Shown: piece by piece, positions 52,709 through 64,000 of the stretch
How positions within the stretch are numbered: position 1 is the first letter of the stretch
Layout of the letters: every line of letters begins with the position of its first letter
Source of the DNA: Azolla caroliniana
Lineage: Eukaryota; Polypodiophyta
Length of the DNA stretch: 64,000 nucleotides
Direction: 5' to 3'
NCBI GenBank assembly: GCA_043228905.1
Contig: JBHGNT010000005.1
Coordinates: 7,502,001 to 7,566,000 of the forward strand
The notes under the pieces: model-generated
Told to the model about the DNA's origin: nothing
Seen by the model: only the letters and a program-made list of their open reading frames with translations
The model's database searches: none
Made by a program: the position numbers and the translations under genes

Positions 52709-55700
52709 GCTTCTCAGATTAAGGTAAGCGGGTCAAAAAAATTACAACTCCGAAAATGCCCTCCACAAATTCAAACAAATCTTTTCGGGCAAAGGACAGC
52801 TTCCAAATCCTCTCATATCTGCATAACATTGATGTTTTGCCAAAAAACCAATTATCAGTAAAGCCATGCCAACCACAATTCTCTCTGTGTGTGTGTGCGT
52901 ATTGTGTGTTCGTATATATGTAGATATGTATAATATTTTTCATAATTTCTAAGTTTGATTACCATCTAAAGTGAAATTCAGCTCTACCACGCATTCTAAT
53001 ACTGCGATATATTGCTGCAATCATCCAAGCAGAACAATAAGTACAACATTTATCATATGGTTTCACCATGAAGAGAATGCACCACTATCAAAATTTAATG
53101 TTGCATACCCAAGACCTATGGTTTCATGATTAATGGAAATGAGCATTATCAAAACATCCTATGATGCATACGCAAGAACGTTTTTTCTAAAAGAACCTAA
53201 ATTTCCAGTTGTAAGGAACAACCTTGATTCTATACAGATGGGGGCATTCATGTCATCAAGTTTCACATGCTTTTTCCAGATATGAAGCCTTCAGTTAAGT
53301 CCAAAAAAAGGTCTAAAGCTACCTATATACTGACCCACCTTTCCATTATCATGCTGACCATGGATCTTGGATAAACATTGCCTTAAGTTGAGTGTCTAAT
53401 ATGGCAAGCCTTACTTGCCCAAAAGGGACCATACTACAATATGATCTCTAACACCCTTGATATGTTATTGATATGCACTGCTTTCAGCCAACTAAGCCTT
53501 AAAGAGGGGGTTTACAACTCTTGGAATGGAGATCTAGCTACAGTTGTTTTATCTACTCAAAGAAACATCCAAACATGGGAGAATGATTAGGGTTTTCTTT
53601 TTATGTGGAGTACAGTACATGAGTAGAAATTGTTAACTGTGAGGGGGACAAAAACAATGCAAATAGGGCAGGGTGGGGTCTCTCTGATGAATTGCAAAAA
53701 AAACTCTCTGGGAAAGCTGAATGCAATGCAAACCCCAATAATTCTGATTCCTGGCAAAACAAAAATAATAATAAAACAAATGGCACCCTGTTTTTTTCCT
53801 TCCTTTTTTTGGTTTAGTTTTTGTTGGGTAGTAAGGAGAATGAAAGAACTGTGGGGAGTGTGCAATCTCAAATAATTATGAATTTGCAATCCATTAGACT
53901 ATCCTTTTACCTCATTGATCAGCAATGAGAAACCAGAATCTTGAAAAATGAAGGGGAAAGATGGAAAAAAAAAACACCCAGATCTCAAAATGACGTAAAA
54001 AGGAGATCCCATCTCTTAAAATGGAAGAGAAAAAAGAAAACCCAAATGTCAAAAAATGAAAGGAAACATAAAAAAAAGAGAGAGAGAGAGCCATATTTCC
54101 TAAATAGATTGAAGGAAGAGAAAGAAGAGCCCTCTCATCCAGACCCTCAAAAACACGGAGTCAAAAAAAAAAGTTTCAAACAAACAAAAAAGCTCAGTGT
54201 AAATAACAAAGATTTCACGAGCAATGAAAAGGGGGAAGGGGGGGGAAAGAGAGGTAAAAAAGAAAAAAAAGGTGAGTAAAAAGAATGCCTTCAGCTAAAG
54301 AAGAAATTTTAAAGAAAACGAAGAAGAAATCTTGGATTCTTGAAGCTTCCCTTCAAAGTTCACCTTCTGTGAGTGTACGATCGGTGGAATCAGAGAATGT
54401 CTGTCGCTGCAATGTCAGGGTGTGAAAGAATATTTTGGGCACAGTTTTTTGAACCAACCCTCCATAATATGTATATATAATATGCATATACATGTAACAT
54501 ATATAATTGAACACAATAATGTATGTATAGTATAGTATAGTATGTATACCCAGCAGAATGTAAGGAGACTGTTAACATCCCTCCCCCTTCCAATTTCTTG
54601 ACAAGACATGCTTTTTTCCATTGCTTTTTGCATCCACATTTCATTTGCTTCCTTTTCTTCATCTCTGCTTCTCTTGGCTCAGTTTTCCTGCTGGTTTTTT
54701 TTTTCTTTTTTTTTGGGGGGGGTGGGGGAGGATTTCTGCTTCTTGGGTTTTATTCATTTTTATTCTATTTGCTCTGTCTGCTTTTTTTAGAGCACAATCA
54801 TCATCATCATGTTCACTCATCTCTCCCCTGTCCATCTTTGGTCACAGTTTTGTGTTTCCTCTGTTTTTTCTTGTTAAAATATTGCCCAGGCCCTGTTCTT
54901 ATATTCATATTACCCCTTCCTTATCTTTTTGGTGTGTGTTTATGTTCCCATGATTAAAAAGCTCATAACCACATTTTTGCTTTTGTAAAGCTTGTGTGTA
55001 CAAAACACATGTGGTCCAAGGAAAGCATTCAAAATCGATGACTTCTCTCGCTCTTCGGGGGTTAGGCCTTCGGACACATACAAGCAAATGCTTGTGTGTG
55101 TGTGTGTGTGTGTGAATGTGTTTGTGTTCATAAGTGCATGAGCGCGCCAAACAATTGCCGATGATGTTTCAATCTGGACCATTTGTTTCTCCCTAGAGCA
55201 ATGTTTCCTCAGCTTTGCATCGGGAATGAAGATTCATTTTAAATTATGTTTTTTTTATTTTTACTAGTGTTTTATAGTCTATGACCAACCACTCTAGCCC
55301 ATAGGCCTATAAAAGAAGTGATGCATACATTTACTTTACTGGTGTCCAATACATCGACATAATGGGAAAAGAGTGCATTCGCTGATGTTTTCAAGGACAA
55401 CGCAAAAAGCTCCAACGTGTACAAGAATGTAAAATGTTTGAAATCGATATATCCTTGCTTTGGTAGTATTTATCAGGTTCGAGGTGTCCCTCTTGGTGTA
55501 TGCCGACTTGCCACTTCCTTTGCAATATCTAATATCGCCCTTTGTCTTTTACCTTGTTATGAAAATAATGTCAATTATGCTTCGGATAGCTCAACTACAG
55601 TCTACATCTAATCTTTTCATTTTGATTACCCTCCGTGTAGCACCGCCTGATTTGTTTATCTTGTGCTTTTCATTGAGTAACTTTGGTTTAAACCTTAGAA

Positions 55701-56598
55701 TGTGTGGTGGTGGTTGTTTAATATATATTCCTAAACGTTTTTACATCACAGAACTTATTGTTAGCATCTAATCAAGAACGTATGTTAGATCAAAGCCCCA
55801 AACAAGCATCAAGGTTCCACTTTGCAATTGTTTGTGTTGCTTTGTATTGTACCATTAGTGACGCTCGAATGAGCATTTCTAGTGCAAATAATCTTCTGTT
55901 TGTTTTTTTTACAATTAAGAATATTATTATTGGCCCTTTTTTATGTTCAAGAACAACACATTGTTTTAGGGCTTCAATTTTTTCTTAAATGAATCATCAA
56001 CCACACATTTATATCTTATGAACACTTTGAAGTGCCAGCTATATTTTATTTTGTTGTATTGTATTTCATACCTTATACATCTAAACTTCACCTTTCATTC
56101 ATCATGTTAGACAACCCAATCGATTCTCCTAAGAATTTGCTTTTTGTATTGTTCAAATCTGCGTTTTTTTTTCCAAAAAAATATGTGCTACCTATTAGTT
56201 AAGAAGAAATACACGAGGTATCATATGTACGAGGGCCATGCCTCATATAGAGCTTCATGGCTTTGATTAACTCTAAACTAGAGGGGATCCTTCTATAGTC
56301 CATGGACGGTGGGGGGATGTCGAATGGGGGGGAATCCTCAGTGGGGAGAGCCATTTCAGCAGGAGATAGCACCATTGTATATTGCCGATGTGCAATCGGA
56401 GCATCGGTGTTCCACTCCACTTCAAAATGAAGGTTGCCCTTGCCCTAGATGTTGAGACTGTTTCGCCTTGAATATGTTCATAGCGGGATGGGTTCCCCTT
56501 GGAAGATCCTAGGGCAATGGTGCTTCCATATCTTGCCATGTTGTTAGACCTGCAAGTACGGTCTACAATAACTTCAGCTCTGTTGACTTTGTTTGTGA
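52709..56598. other. Intergenic region with microsatellites
   Basis: Contains the presumed bHLH promoter and 5' UTR. Purine-rich low complexity lies at 53940-54275, TATAG repeats near 54522-54541 and a (TG)n tract at 55093-55114. No gene is recognised; an upstream exon of the bHLH gene could lie here but none stands out. Confidence 0.5.
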
Positions 56599-56599
56599 C

Positions 56600-56910
56600 T
56601 AGGATAGAGAATCGGTTGTCCTAATAGTTCCTCGCTCCAATTGCATGAAGGGTCCCGATTCGTTGAATTGGGGAACTATGATTATTGCTCTATCGTGAGC
56701 CATCGGATCACTGCCCATGAGACCTCTCCATAACCTCCGTTGCGCGCTAGTATACGTAAACTTCAGTTCCATATATATCTTGTGCATGTACGCAAGACCA
56801 CAAGCAATGTTGAGATGATCCAATCTCTTCACCACACAAGCGACAAGTTGGGTCCAGTCCACGTTTGTTGCTCCGTTCCCGGTTAGAAGGGAATGATGGC
56901 TAAGTAGCCA
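56600..56910 (-). pseudogene. Possible LINE 3'-end relic (RT zinc-binding motif)
   Basis: One minus-strand frame reads CRLCGEEIGSSQHCLWSC then VHAQDIYG, like the Cys/His motif at the C-terminus of plant LINE reverse transcriptases (C-x2-C, H-C, C). Stops and frame changes surround it. Further open frames to about 56200 are not recognised. Confidence 0.4.
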
Positions 56911-59900
56911 AAAAAATGACTTTGTTTTTTAGGGGAGATTGGTAATCCATAGTTTCTCCCAAAACATGTGCAAGAAGAAGTAAGGTACGTTGTGTGATGC
57001 CCACCTTTTTTTAATTGAGGTTTTAGCTACCGGCTTTTGGAGTAATAGGCACCTTCCTATGCCCGTAGTATAGGCAAAGAAGTGCTTTTTCTTTTGTGTT
57101 TATTATCATCGCCTTTGTAAATCACAATGTTAAATGTTTTCAGTCCAAACATTGCGTTATGGTAAATGGAGATGTTATTTAAATGGGTTGGCGACATTAT
57201 CTCAAACTAATATTGTGGAGAGTTTTCATACACATCAAACCCTTCACTCTGAGTTGAACCCATGACCTTAATGTTTGTTTGAATCTTAGAATTTGATACC
57301 TAACTTCCCAAATATGTAAACTATAATTTTTTGAGGGATGGGTAAATGTGTTAAATATACTTAATAGGATAGGATATGTAATTCAAGCATAGTGGTATTC
57401 TAGATCATCGAGCAAGTTAAAGATAACATACAAAAAAACAAATTGAATGCTTGGAACCAAACATATTTTCCTCATGGAGATTTTTCAAAAGATTGATATC
57501 ATTGTTCATAAGCATCAAAGGTTTGATACTCCTCGAAGAAAAATAATTGAAGTCATCTCCATTTATACGAATATAGTTTTGATGTTCTAGTCATGTTATC
57601 TTGCACAAAACTCGATACATATGTACGTGTATGTATGTATATATATATATTATTATATATATATATGCATGCATGTATGTATGTATGTATGTATGTATGT
57701 ATGTGTATAAATATTAAACTCTTGCATTAAGCACACAAACAACCATGCAAAATGTACTAAGTTGTTGAGTAGGATTGAGATGACATTTTTGTTTTCTTAA
57801 ATTTCAATTCAATGACATATATTGGTTTCAAAAGATGGCGATTGCTCAATTTTTGTACGTATCTTATATGTTGATTGCTTGTTGTTTGTTCAAGTATTAT
57901 GAATGGAAATATTAATGATTAGCAATAAATATTAAGACTAAGAAAAGAATTGTTCAAGGTAGTGCTTGACCACACTGACCATCCTTGGAGGAGGGACAAG
58001 GCATAAAACATGAAATACCATCTAGATCCCATACCATTGAATAAGACACGTGCATCTTGAATGGATCTAAACAAACAGAGATTTGTCTCACCACTAGAGT
58101 CTCAACATGCCATCATGAAGGGGGTTGCTAAGTCTCGTTTATATGGCCCAACTCCTTAGACTCTTGAACTACCACATGTTCTTGCATGTCATAGGTCCAC
58201 ATAGGTTTGTTCCAAATCTCAAGATAATTGGTTTCTCACTTATCCTACCTCTAAGCCATTGAAACTAGCCTTTATAATTCCAAGTAACAACAACTTCCAA
58301 GTATCCATATACTCCCTTAAAATCTTAATTTTGGAAGTAGAACAAAACCAAATCATGTTAGGAAGGACAAAGTGTTTAGTGCAAATTAATTAGGTTTTAC
58401 TCGGCTATGACAATGTGCCCATATTTAGTAAGCACTTATGATTGTGGCAATCATAGCTTGTCTCGCAAAAGTTATGAACCCGCATCCCAAGCTTCAATTT
58501 TGAAGTTACCCACAAACTTTGTTAACTTCTCCTATCCAATACAAAAAAGTGACCACAAAAGGCCATATATTGTTTCATTTATTAATAATAAACAAAAATA
58601 CATTCATTTATATTCGAATGATGATTTTAACTTTTTTTATTGTATGCTAGCAATTGATGGATATCTAAAATTGCATTTTTTAAACAAACATTTCATATAG
58701 CAATCTTTTATGTAAACATTTCATAATTTGTCAAACGAAAGTAGACCATGTTTGAAAAGTATGGTATATTTTTGAAAACAAAATGGATTGATGAAAACTC
58801 TTCGATCAAGTCTATTAGTGCAATGTTCAAATCCTTTGTATACTTCAAAAGTAGTTCGTAAAGGGTGATAAACGTAAGAGAAAATGCTTAGAGCATTACA
58901 GAATATGAGATGGACATTATATATGAACACAAAATTCCATTTCACACAAAACGAACCAACCACGTTTGTAATGAATGGCTTTCTCTAGTTTTATATGCAT
59001 CTTCTTTAGCAACATATAAACATGAAAGTTTCTTCCACATGTACATATCATAATATAACTATTCCATGTGTTGTTGACCTTATGATATATATGATCTAAC
59101 ATCCATGCTGAAGACATCAAACCTTTCATATAATAAATAGGAGAATATCAAGGGATGAATAAGTAAGTGTTTTTTTTTGTCTCCCCAACATTTGGCATAG
59201 TTTCTAAAGTATCCATTTTATATTATCGTCATACATTCCAACGAATTATTGATGGATTGGCACGTTGTTGTTGTCTCCAAGCTTTATAACATGCATCAAT
59301 TGTTTACCTCTAAATATATCTATGTTTGGATATACAAGTAATTGCCACCAAAGAATCCAAGCTATCAAGTGCAAAAATGTTTTCATAGTTGACATGATAA
59401 GTTCAATGATATTTTCCTAGGTTGTGTTGAACATGTGAATACATGGAATTGGAGGAGCTAGCCATAGGAGCATGAACAAGCATGCATAAACACAAGACAA
59501 ATAAAGATTAGAGATGCGTGCACATCAATACACACACTAAAAAGGAGGTAAAGAGACAAAATGAGGATCAATAATATTATATCCAATTATCAAAGCATTG
59601 AGACTAGAGGAAACACAAGCTAGTATGTGAGGTGATTTTTCTCACCATTATGTCATTCACAAGAAGAGAAATATCGATAGGCCTTGTATAAGACAATAAA
59701 AGGAACACATGTTTCGTTGTAGAGAAATCCTATATAAAAGAAGGAAATTGAAGGGGAGGAGAGGGGGGAAGATTATTTTTTCATGGTCCATGAATTGTGA
59801 TTTCCTGACGAGGCCAACAAGACACACTGTAGAGTGTTGCACTTCTGAGGGTCACTATAGACTCTCAAGTGGTTATTGTCCTCTTTGTGTGGGCTAACCA

Positions 59901-60545
59901 AGGGATTAGGGTGGGTGTCACTTACCAATTGCAATGAACATCATTTTTCAACACATAAAAGCATTTACCTCTCCACTCTATTTAACCATGAAAACTTCAA
60001 AGCCTTCTTAAGTTAATATCAAATTAGCACACACTTAATCACTATACAAATTAAGAAATATAGTTCTCTTAATTCAATAGATAATTATTAGATAAGAAAC
60101 ATATGAAATGTTTTAATTGCATATTTAATTATTGTGTAAAGAACATGTATATCTCGATTAATTGGTGTGAAAATGCTACATAGAGAAAAGTGCCTCCTAG
60201 TGGATGCAAAAGGGAGAGAATGAGGACCAAAAGGTTGCCCCAAAGTTGGGGCACCCAAAGGCCCTTTTTACATGAGAACTCTTGCCCTTTCATAAAGTTG
60301 GAAACCCTAAACGATCTCTTTCACATTACAAGTCCATTGGCCATTAAACATTCATAACTAATAACGGGTAGTTATCCACAAATTACGATATACCCATGTT
60401 TCTCATATGTATTTGCCCTAAGAAAAATCTTTTAGATTGGAAAAACCAACCATTAAAGTGTTGTTACAAGTTACAACTAAAGAAATATGACATTATTTCC
60501 CTTAACAATCCAAACGTGAAACATTTCATTTATGTGTGGAATTTA
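56911..60545. other. Intergenic region, no gene recognised
   Basis: AT-rich. Contains an AT and ATGT microsatellite (57616-57710). Open frames of up to about 97 codons (for example 58407-58700) have no recognisable domain. Confidence 0.55.
57616..57710. repeat. AT and (ATGT)n microsatellite
   Basis: Runs of GTAT/ATGT flank an AT tract; the right part has about eight uninterrupted ATGT units. Confidence 0.9.
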
Positions 60546-60553
60546 GAAGTGAC

Positions 60554-61027
60554 TAACAATCGGCAATGGTTCGGTTTGATCCGAATCGAACCGCGAAACT
60601 GCGGTTTAACGGATTCAACGGTTCGGTTCGGTTCATGTTTAGGTTTTTATTAACGGTTCGATTCGGATTCAACTGTCAAAAGCGGTTTAAACGGTTTAAC
60701 GATTTTAACGGTTTAAAAAATTCTAAAATATTGTTTTTAAACAATCTTTTCATTTTTAGACCTTTTTCTCACATTTTAGGAACATCTTAAAATTTTAATT
60801 TTAAAAAAAATGAAATATTATAAATTTTAAAAATAAAAAATTTGACCAATGTTGAAAACCGAAACCGAACCATGAAACCGCGGTTTTTATGGTTTAATGG
60901 TTTAACGGTTTGAAAAATGTTTAATGGTTTCGTGGTTTGGTTTGGTTTGGTTCAAGTTCCAAAAATTTTAAACGGTTCGGTTTGGACCCTCTCAAATTGA
61001 ACCGAACCGAACCGTTGCCGATGGTTA
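60554..61027 (-). mobile_element. hAT-like MITE, copy 2 (474 bp), inverted relative to copy 1
   Basis: The left end TAACAATCGGCAATGG and the right end, read on the complement as TAACCATCGGCAACGG, are terminal inverted repeats. The exact 8-bp duplication GAAGTGAC flanks it (60546-60553 and 61028-61035). On the minus strand it reads like copy 1, including GAGAGGGTC near the end and the internal GATGTTCCTAAAATG block. It is longer than copy 1 because it has more CGGTTTAACGG-type subterminal motifs. No coding capacity. Confidence 0.87.
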
Positions 61028-61326
61028 GAAGTGACATTCATTGTGCAAGGGTTTCACAAATGAACATTAAGAGCATGTGATGTGAGAAAAATGTGTGCAA
61101 CAATTGGATAGAATTGACAATGTGTGGAAAATAAACTTAAATGTGGAGCATTGTATCAAAGTTTGATATTCATTCTCTTGAACTTGTTTAGGGCCAAAGG
61201 CACATAGTCAAGGGGTCTTCTTGCTTGTGCATTGATGATTCATCTCATATTAAAGAGAATGTTGACCATGTCTTGTTGAAATATTTGTCGTAGGGTTAGG
61301 GTTAGTGTAACAATACACAGACACAC

Positions 61327-61330
<4 letters not shown>
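61028..61330. other. Short spacer before the LINE
   Basis: Begins with the right target duplication GAAGTGAC of the MITE. GTAGGGTTAGGGTTAG near 61291 is only two telomere-like units. The 5' end of the following LINE may lie in this stretch but is not defined. Confidence 0.4.

Positions 61331-61377
<47 letters not shown>
61331..61377. repeat. (GA)n microsatellite
   Basis: About 23 GA units immediately upstream of LINE ORF1, probably in its 5' UTR. Confidence 0.95.
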
Positions 61378-61381
<4 letters not shown>

Positions 61382-61407
61382 CAATTGATCCGAAAAAGAG
61401 TAATGTG

Positions 61408-62817
61408 ATGGTTGAATGTAATCGTGAAAGGGAAGACAGTGGAAGCTCTAAGAGGTTTAAGGGCATTGAGGAAATTAATGAGAAAAAAGTGACATATGTT
61501 GAAGTAATATATGTAGATGAGGTTGACAAGGATAATTGTAATTGGGATACTTTATGGGGAATTGCCAATACCTTTTTGTTTGATATTGTGGAAGAAAATG
61601 AAAATGTAGCGAAAGAATGCAATGATGAGGATGTGCATGATGTGGATGTTGATGCTAAGGTAGTGTTGCAATCTTTTGATGTATTATATGATCGTGCAAT
61701 TATATTGTTTTTTACTGGGAAACTCCCATACATTAATTGGATTAAACAATGGTTGAACACAATCGTGTCACCAAATTGTGTTGAAAATATATATGCAAGA
61801 CCACGAGGGTTTTATGATGTAGTGTTTCGTTCACCGGAACATCGAAGTGCACTGTTGGCTAAAGTTCCAGTGTTTTTTGATAAACGATTGGTGCATGTAA
61901 TGCAATGGTTCCCTGTTATGGACTATCATGCTTTGTTGAAACAAGAAAGCCCTGTTTGGGTAATAGTGGATTGTAAGCATGCTTTTTATGGCCACTTTTA
62001 CTAGAGTTGATGAGTCAAATGGGTAAAGTGTTGGTATCTCCACATGCAAATGCTACAAATAAGTGCATATTTTGTGTGTTATGGGATACAAGTCGTAAGA
62101 GGCCAGGATGGGTGCGTATGAACACACCTGGAATGAAAAGACTTTGTTTTAAATTGAAGTGGGAGACATTTGCAGGTCACTGTTTTGGATGTGATGAATG
62201 GGGTCACTTTATGGCGGAATGCCATTGTCATTGTCCTTCAACTATAGAGGTTCCTAATGAAGGGAATGGTAAGGAAGGAGTTGGGAGAGATGTTGGTGTG
62301 TCAGATATGGTGGTTGTTATGGATGAAGGAACATCATCTAGAGCAAGTTATAAAGAGGTTTCACTTCAAGGTTTGGGCCCTAAGAGTAAGGGAACTCAAT
62401 CTATGGATATGGAAAAACAAAGTTTGGTGGTTATAGATAAGGGGGAAAAACCGTTGGATAGAACTAGTAATGATGTTGTTGTTGAAAAACGATTGGCATC
62501 AGGTTAAGGGCAAGTCGAAGGGCAAATCAATGAATATGCAAAGTAATAGTTTGCCCACTACTCGTGAGACTACTTGGAAAAGTAATTCAGGAACTAGGGA
62601 GGGTCCTCGAAAAGTTCCTTGGCAAAGACAATTTAGGGATAAGGGATTACCCCTTCACCTTCAATTTGATTCATTGGGATGGGTTGTAAATTCATTGAAT
62701 TCTCGAGGTTTTCATCAAGCGGGAGAACCTAAACAAAAGAGTTCGATAGACAACTCTAAGGATGTGGTGCATGAAAATCCATATGCAGCATTGGAACATG
62801 CATTGTTGACTGAATGA
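61408..62817 (+). pseudogene. LINE ORF1 (nucleic-acid-binding protein, two frameshifts)
   Basis: Starts ATG 61408. An acidic N-terminus is followed by a DUF4283-like region (KLPYINWIKQWLNTIV, YDVVFRSPEHRSALLAKVP, VHVMQWFPVMDYHALLKQ). The frame shifts near 62004, and then comes the zinc knuckle CFGCDEWGHFMAEC (about 62191-62232). The frame returns to the original near 62500 and ends ENPYAALEHALLTE at TGA 62815. In plant L1 elements such proteins bind the element RNA. Two compensating one-base shifts mean the protein is broken as it stands. Confidence 0.82.
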
Positions 62818-64000
62818 AAGTGGTAACATGGAATGTGAGAGGGGCATGTTCTCCTCATAAGAAGTATATATTATGGCAAACTTTATTAAGTAAAGAATGG
62901 GATATATTCTGTGCAGTTGAGCATAAGTGTCATGAGTTAGCATGATCCACAGTTCATTTGCGTGGATATTCATCATTCTATGCAGGACATCTTAATAATC
63001 ATTATTCAGGTGTGGTATTAATCGTGCGGGATAAGTATTTTCCTCAGGTGGTGCATAATGATCCTTATGGTCGGTTTTTGGTTCTAGAAATCACTTTTTT
63101 TGGTGAGGTTGTGTGGTGGTTGGGATTTATGCCCCTAACCAAGCCACTCAACGTATTGCATTATGGGGCTCACTTTGTCAAACCCTATGTGTGGGCCGTC
63201 TAGGATTACTTATGGGTGATTTTAACATGTGTGTTGATGCATCTCAATCTACGTCTGAACATTCAATCATGGATGATCCTAAGCAACTTGTTTGGGATTC
63301 ATTGGCTATGGAGGTTTTGAAGTTGGATGTTTGGACATGGTTGCATGGGAATGATCCAAGTTTTAGTTTCCAATCTGCTCAACATAGACAAACATGGAGT
63401 CGGTTAAATAGAATGTATGTGATGCACAATGATTCTTTTTTACCGACATCACTTCGTATGACAGTTTTACAAGATGTAGGAACTTCATATCACTTTCCTA
63501 TTTGTTTGGAGGTTTGTGGTCATGCAATTGACATGTATAAATCCTTACTTGGAAAGCCTCCATTATGCTTTAACTTTTCTCTTTTGCTTCAACCTCACTT
63601 TGATTCTCTCATGGAGCAAATTTTGGTAAATTTTTCACAAGAAGTGAATCTTAAAGGAGTTAAAGCATGGGATATCACATTATGAAATATTAAGATCGTT
63701 CATCGTATGTATGGAGTAACTAATGCCCAACGAAGAAGAGGTCTTCTTCTAAAATTCTCACAAGTTCTCTCTAGGTGTAATGCATTATTGATACGTGCAC
63801 CTTTAGATGAGGAGCTTTTGGATATCCAAAGTTTGCATGTTATTACTTCTCAGTTGCAATGCCAAAGTTATTGTTATGCAAAGATGCGACAATTGAGGGA
63901 CGGGCTCATAGATAATCAATGTCAATCCCATTTGTTTTTCCAAGCATTACATCCTACTTATACTCGATCTAATGTGGTACATGTGAAGCAAGGTGATGAA
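62814..64000 (+). pseudogene. LINE ORF2, endonuclease part (partial, broken)
   Basis: ATG at 62814 overlaps the ORF1 stop (ATGA). The APE-type endonuclease shows VVTWNVRGACSPHKK, WDIFCAVEHKCHE, IYAPNQATQ (about 63120) and LLMGDFNMCVD (about 63210). A later segment has WSRLNRMYV (about 63400) and HFPICLEV. An in-frame TGA lies at about 62943, a frameshift near 63113 and another TGA at 63683. Coding-like sequence continues to the window end (NAQRRRGLLLKFSQVLSRC). The reverse transcriptase would follow outside the window. Confidence 0.82.

Larger units (their letters stand above)
61331..64000 (+). mobile_element. L1-like LINE, 5' part, runs off the right edge
   Basis: ORF1 (61408-62817) with a capsid-like domain and CCHC knuckle is followed by ORF2 with an APE-type endonuclease. 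The reverse transcriptase lies beyond the window. Several frameshifts and stops show it is not autonomous. It differs in sequence from the LINE relic at 44555-46760. The 5' boundary is uncertain. Confidence 0.85.

Noticed and set aside
53590-54280. Lys/Glu-rich and Phe-rich open frames upstream of the bHLH gene
   Set aside because: They come from purine-rich low-complexity DNA; no bHLH N-terminal domain was found in them.
58407-58700. 97-codon plus-strand open frame
   Set aside because: No recognisable domain and AT-rich low-complexity composition; not called as a gene.
60230-60270. GCCCCAAAGTTGGGGC followed by T-rich DNA, resembling a terminator hairpin
   Set aside because: Short palindrome in a plant intergenic region; no adjacent transcript unit supports a terminator.
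61291-61306. Telomere-like repeat GTAGGGTTAGGGTTAG
   Set aside because: Only two units, too short to be a telomere or interstitial telomeric array.

Overview
This window reads as nuclear DNA of a land plant, most likely a fern or another non-seed vascular plant. The evidence is a very long PLS-class PPR gene, a C2-domain phospholipase D with GT-AG introns, a LONESOME HIGHWAY-type bHLH gene, a plant-like TMCO1 gene and a heavy load of Ty3/gypsy and LINE elements. The species call is inference; no organellar or bacterial genes are seen. Only four intact host genes occur in 64 kb.

Layout: a PPR gene (486-3449, minus); a gene-poor stretch; a ten-exon PLD gene (8123-13950, minus; 999 residues when spliced); 5 kb of old transposon debris; a hAT-like MITE (18843-19212); then a large nested retrotransposon block (20652-38555). 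The outer element A (plus strand, Ty3/gypsy, 461-bp LTRs, 5-bp target duplication ATAAG) encodes gag-pol and a third, coiled-coil-rich ORF, but is broken by at least ten in-frame stops. Its 3' LTR is split by element B (30611-38481, minus strand, about 1-kb LTRs), which is young and keeps long gag, protease and pol frames.

To the right come a decayed gag relic related to B, an intronless TMCO1 gene (40980-41600, plus), two LINE relics, a PPR pseudogene fragment, a five-exon LHW-like bHLH gene (49839-52708, minus; 685 residues), a possible LINE 3'-end relic, a second copy of the MITE (60554-61027, opposite orientation), and a LINE running off the right edge whose ORF1 stop overlaps the ORF2 start.

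The host genes do not form a pathway: organellar RNA processing (PPR), phospholipid signalling (PLD), ER calcium handling or translocon-associated biogenesis (TMCO1) and vascular transcription control (LHW type). The most notable observations are the nested retroelements with opposite states of decay, the third ORF of element A, two successive -1 frame steps in element B, a tRNA-like A-box/B-box module inside both B LTRs, the MITE pair with perfect 8-bp target duplications, and a threefold internal repeat in the bHLH protein.
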